This document shows positions 5,369-5,962 of a DNA stretch of 5,962 nucleotides, in pieces. The notes beneath the pieces were generated by a model. That model was not told the origin of the DNA. It made no database searches and worked only from the letters and a program-made list of their open reading frames with translations. The position numbers were made by a program, and so were the translations under genes. This stretch comes from Sulfurovum sp. UBA1140 (GTDB lineage: Bacteria; Campylobacterota; Campylobacteria; Campylobacterales; Sulfurovaceae), in assembly GCA_002311915.1 (NCBI GenBank), contig DCAF01000011.1:1-5962 (forward strand), written 5' to 3'. The first letter of the stretch is position 1. Every line of letters begins with the position of its first letter.

Positions 5369-5872
5369 ATGGAATATTATCTTGAAATATTATCGTTTCA
5401 CATTATGGCAGTTTTATCATGGATGGCAGTGCTTTTCTATATGCCAAGACTTTTTGTTTATCATCAAGAGCATAAAGATAAAAAAGACTTTACCGATGTT
5501 ATTAAAATACAAGAGATTAAAATATACAAGGTTATTGGACTACCTGCTATGTGGGCAACCATCATCAGTGGGGCAGTATTAATTTATTTAAACCCTTCAC
5601 TGTTAGAACAGGGTTGGATGATTGCAAAGTTGTTTGTGTTGGCACTCTTGATTGCGTACTCTTTTTCGATGGAGTATTTTAGAAAACTGTTAGAAAAGGG
5701 TAGTTGTTATCGAAATGGTCAATTTTTTAGAGCCTATAATGAAGTCCCTACGCTCTTTTCTATACTTATTGTAGTTTTTGTTATTACAAAATCTGTATCA
5801 CTCTACTTTTCCATTTTTATAACACTATTTTTTGGAATGATTATATATAAAATTTTAACCAAGAGAGTTTGA
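5369..5872 (+). CDS. hemJ: Protoporphyrinogen IX oxidase HemJ
   Basis: HemJ oxidises protoporphyrinogen IX to protoporphyrin IX, the penultimate step of protoheme synthesis, in the inner membrane. Family signatures are clear: HIMAVLSWMAVLFYMPRLFVYH (11-32) with conserved His11, IGLPAMWATIISG (56-68), GWMIAKL (82-88) with conserved Lys87, and FFRAYNEVPTLFS (119-131). His11 and Lys87 correspond to residues known to be essential in HemJ. Predicted helices lie at about 5-25, 55-74, 84-101 and 128-141. A fifth hydrophobic stretch at about 144-161 extends beyond the usual HemJ end (commonly near 140-150 aa), giving 167 aa. The start is supported by TAGGAG 6 nt upstream. It is probably co-transcribed with the preceding EEP gene. 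Its job pairs loosely with dsbD, because both feed cytochrome production. Identification is firm. Confidence 0.93.
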   Translation: MEYYLEILSFHIMAVLSWMAVLFYMPRLFVYHQEHKDKKDFTDVIKIQEIKIYKVIGLPAMWATIISGAVLIYLNPSLLEQGWMIAKLFVLALLIAYSFSMEYFRKLLEKGSCYRNGQFFRAYNEVPTLFSILIVVFVITKSVSLYFSIFITLFFGMIIYKILTKRV

Positions 5873-5927
5873 GTTACTTATATAAAGTTTAATACCTAGT
5901 TATTTATTCTATTTAAAAATTTATATA

Positions 5928-5962
5928 TGATATAATTCAGCTTCAAAAAGGATTTGTATTAT
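5928..5962 (+). promoter_or_regulatory. Strong promoter, RBS and first bases of a gene running off the right edge
   Basis: TGATATAAT (5928-5936) is a perfect extended -10 element. Transcription would begin near 5943. The Shine-Dalgarno AAGGA at 5948-5952 is followed by 8 nt and then AT at 5961-5962, which should be the first two bases of an ATG completed outside the window. The predicted leader is only about 18 nt. No -35 consensus is seen; the upstream DNA is AT-rich. The product cannot be named. No convincing hairpin terminator for hemJ is present between 5873 and 5927. Confidence 0.65.

Noticed and set aside
5382..5582. Open frame of 66 codons on the + strand inside hemJ
   Set aside because: Out-of-frame shadow of hemJ, which has clear family motifs and a proper RBS.
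1..5962. Mobile element, CRISPR array, toxin-antitoxin or defence system
   Set aside because: No transposase, integrase, direct repeat array, paired small genes or defence domains are seen. All genes match chromosomal housekeeping or sensor families.

Overview
The window is AT-rich, and all of its recognisable genes lie on the + strand, closely packed. Gene content points to a member of the Campylobacterota (Epsilonproteobacteria), probably a Sulfurovum- or Sulfurimonas-like relative. The clues are a soluble Aer/CetB-type PAS protein, HemJ instead of HemG/HemY, a signal-bearing endonuclease/exonuclease/phosphatase protein, and sigma-70 promoters with good -10 boxes but no -35 consensus. The organism call is inference from protein style; no marker gene is present.

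Layout. Positions 1-185 are an AT-rich leader. It may hold the last codons of an upstream gene, two candidate -10 elements and a perfect 12-bp palindrome. Next comes dsbD (186-1967), a complete thiol:disulfide reductant transporter with all six expected cysteines. It overlaps by 4 nt a CvfB-family S1/winged-helix RNA-binding protein (1964-2809) that appears to start at TTG. Two genes that each seem to have their own promoter follow: an orphan FAD-type PAS sensor (2874-3488) and a small, very acidic YidB-like (DUF937) protein (3561-4010). An unusual GC-richer, multi-conformation hairpin ending in a T tract (4020-4080) stops 2 nt before the ATG of a secreted EEP-fold nuclease/phosphatase (4083-5354). 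That gene is followed after 14 nt by hemJ (5369-5872). The last 90 nt carry a strong extended -10 promoter and a Shine-Dalgarno site for a gene that begins at the right edge.

How the genes fit together. DsbD carries electrons across the inner membrane to periplasmic thiol partners, including those of cytochrome c maturation. HemJ makes protoporphyrin IX for heme. The PAS protein looks like a flavin-based redox/energy sensor. The neighbourhood therefore leans towards respiratory redox housekeeping, although the genes are split over at least four predicted transcription units. CvfB-like and YidB-like proteins have no established link to this theme.

I found no mobile element, CRISPR array, rRNA or tRNA. 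I do not see a clearly new multi-gene system. The most unusual parts are the hairpin abutting the start codon without a Shine-Dalgarno site at 4020-4085, the T9 tract just inside that gene, its extra C-terminal beta-rich domain, and the operator-like palindromes placed similarly in two promoters.
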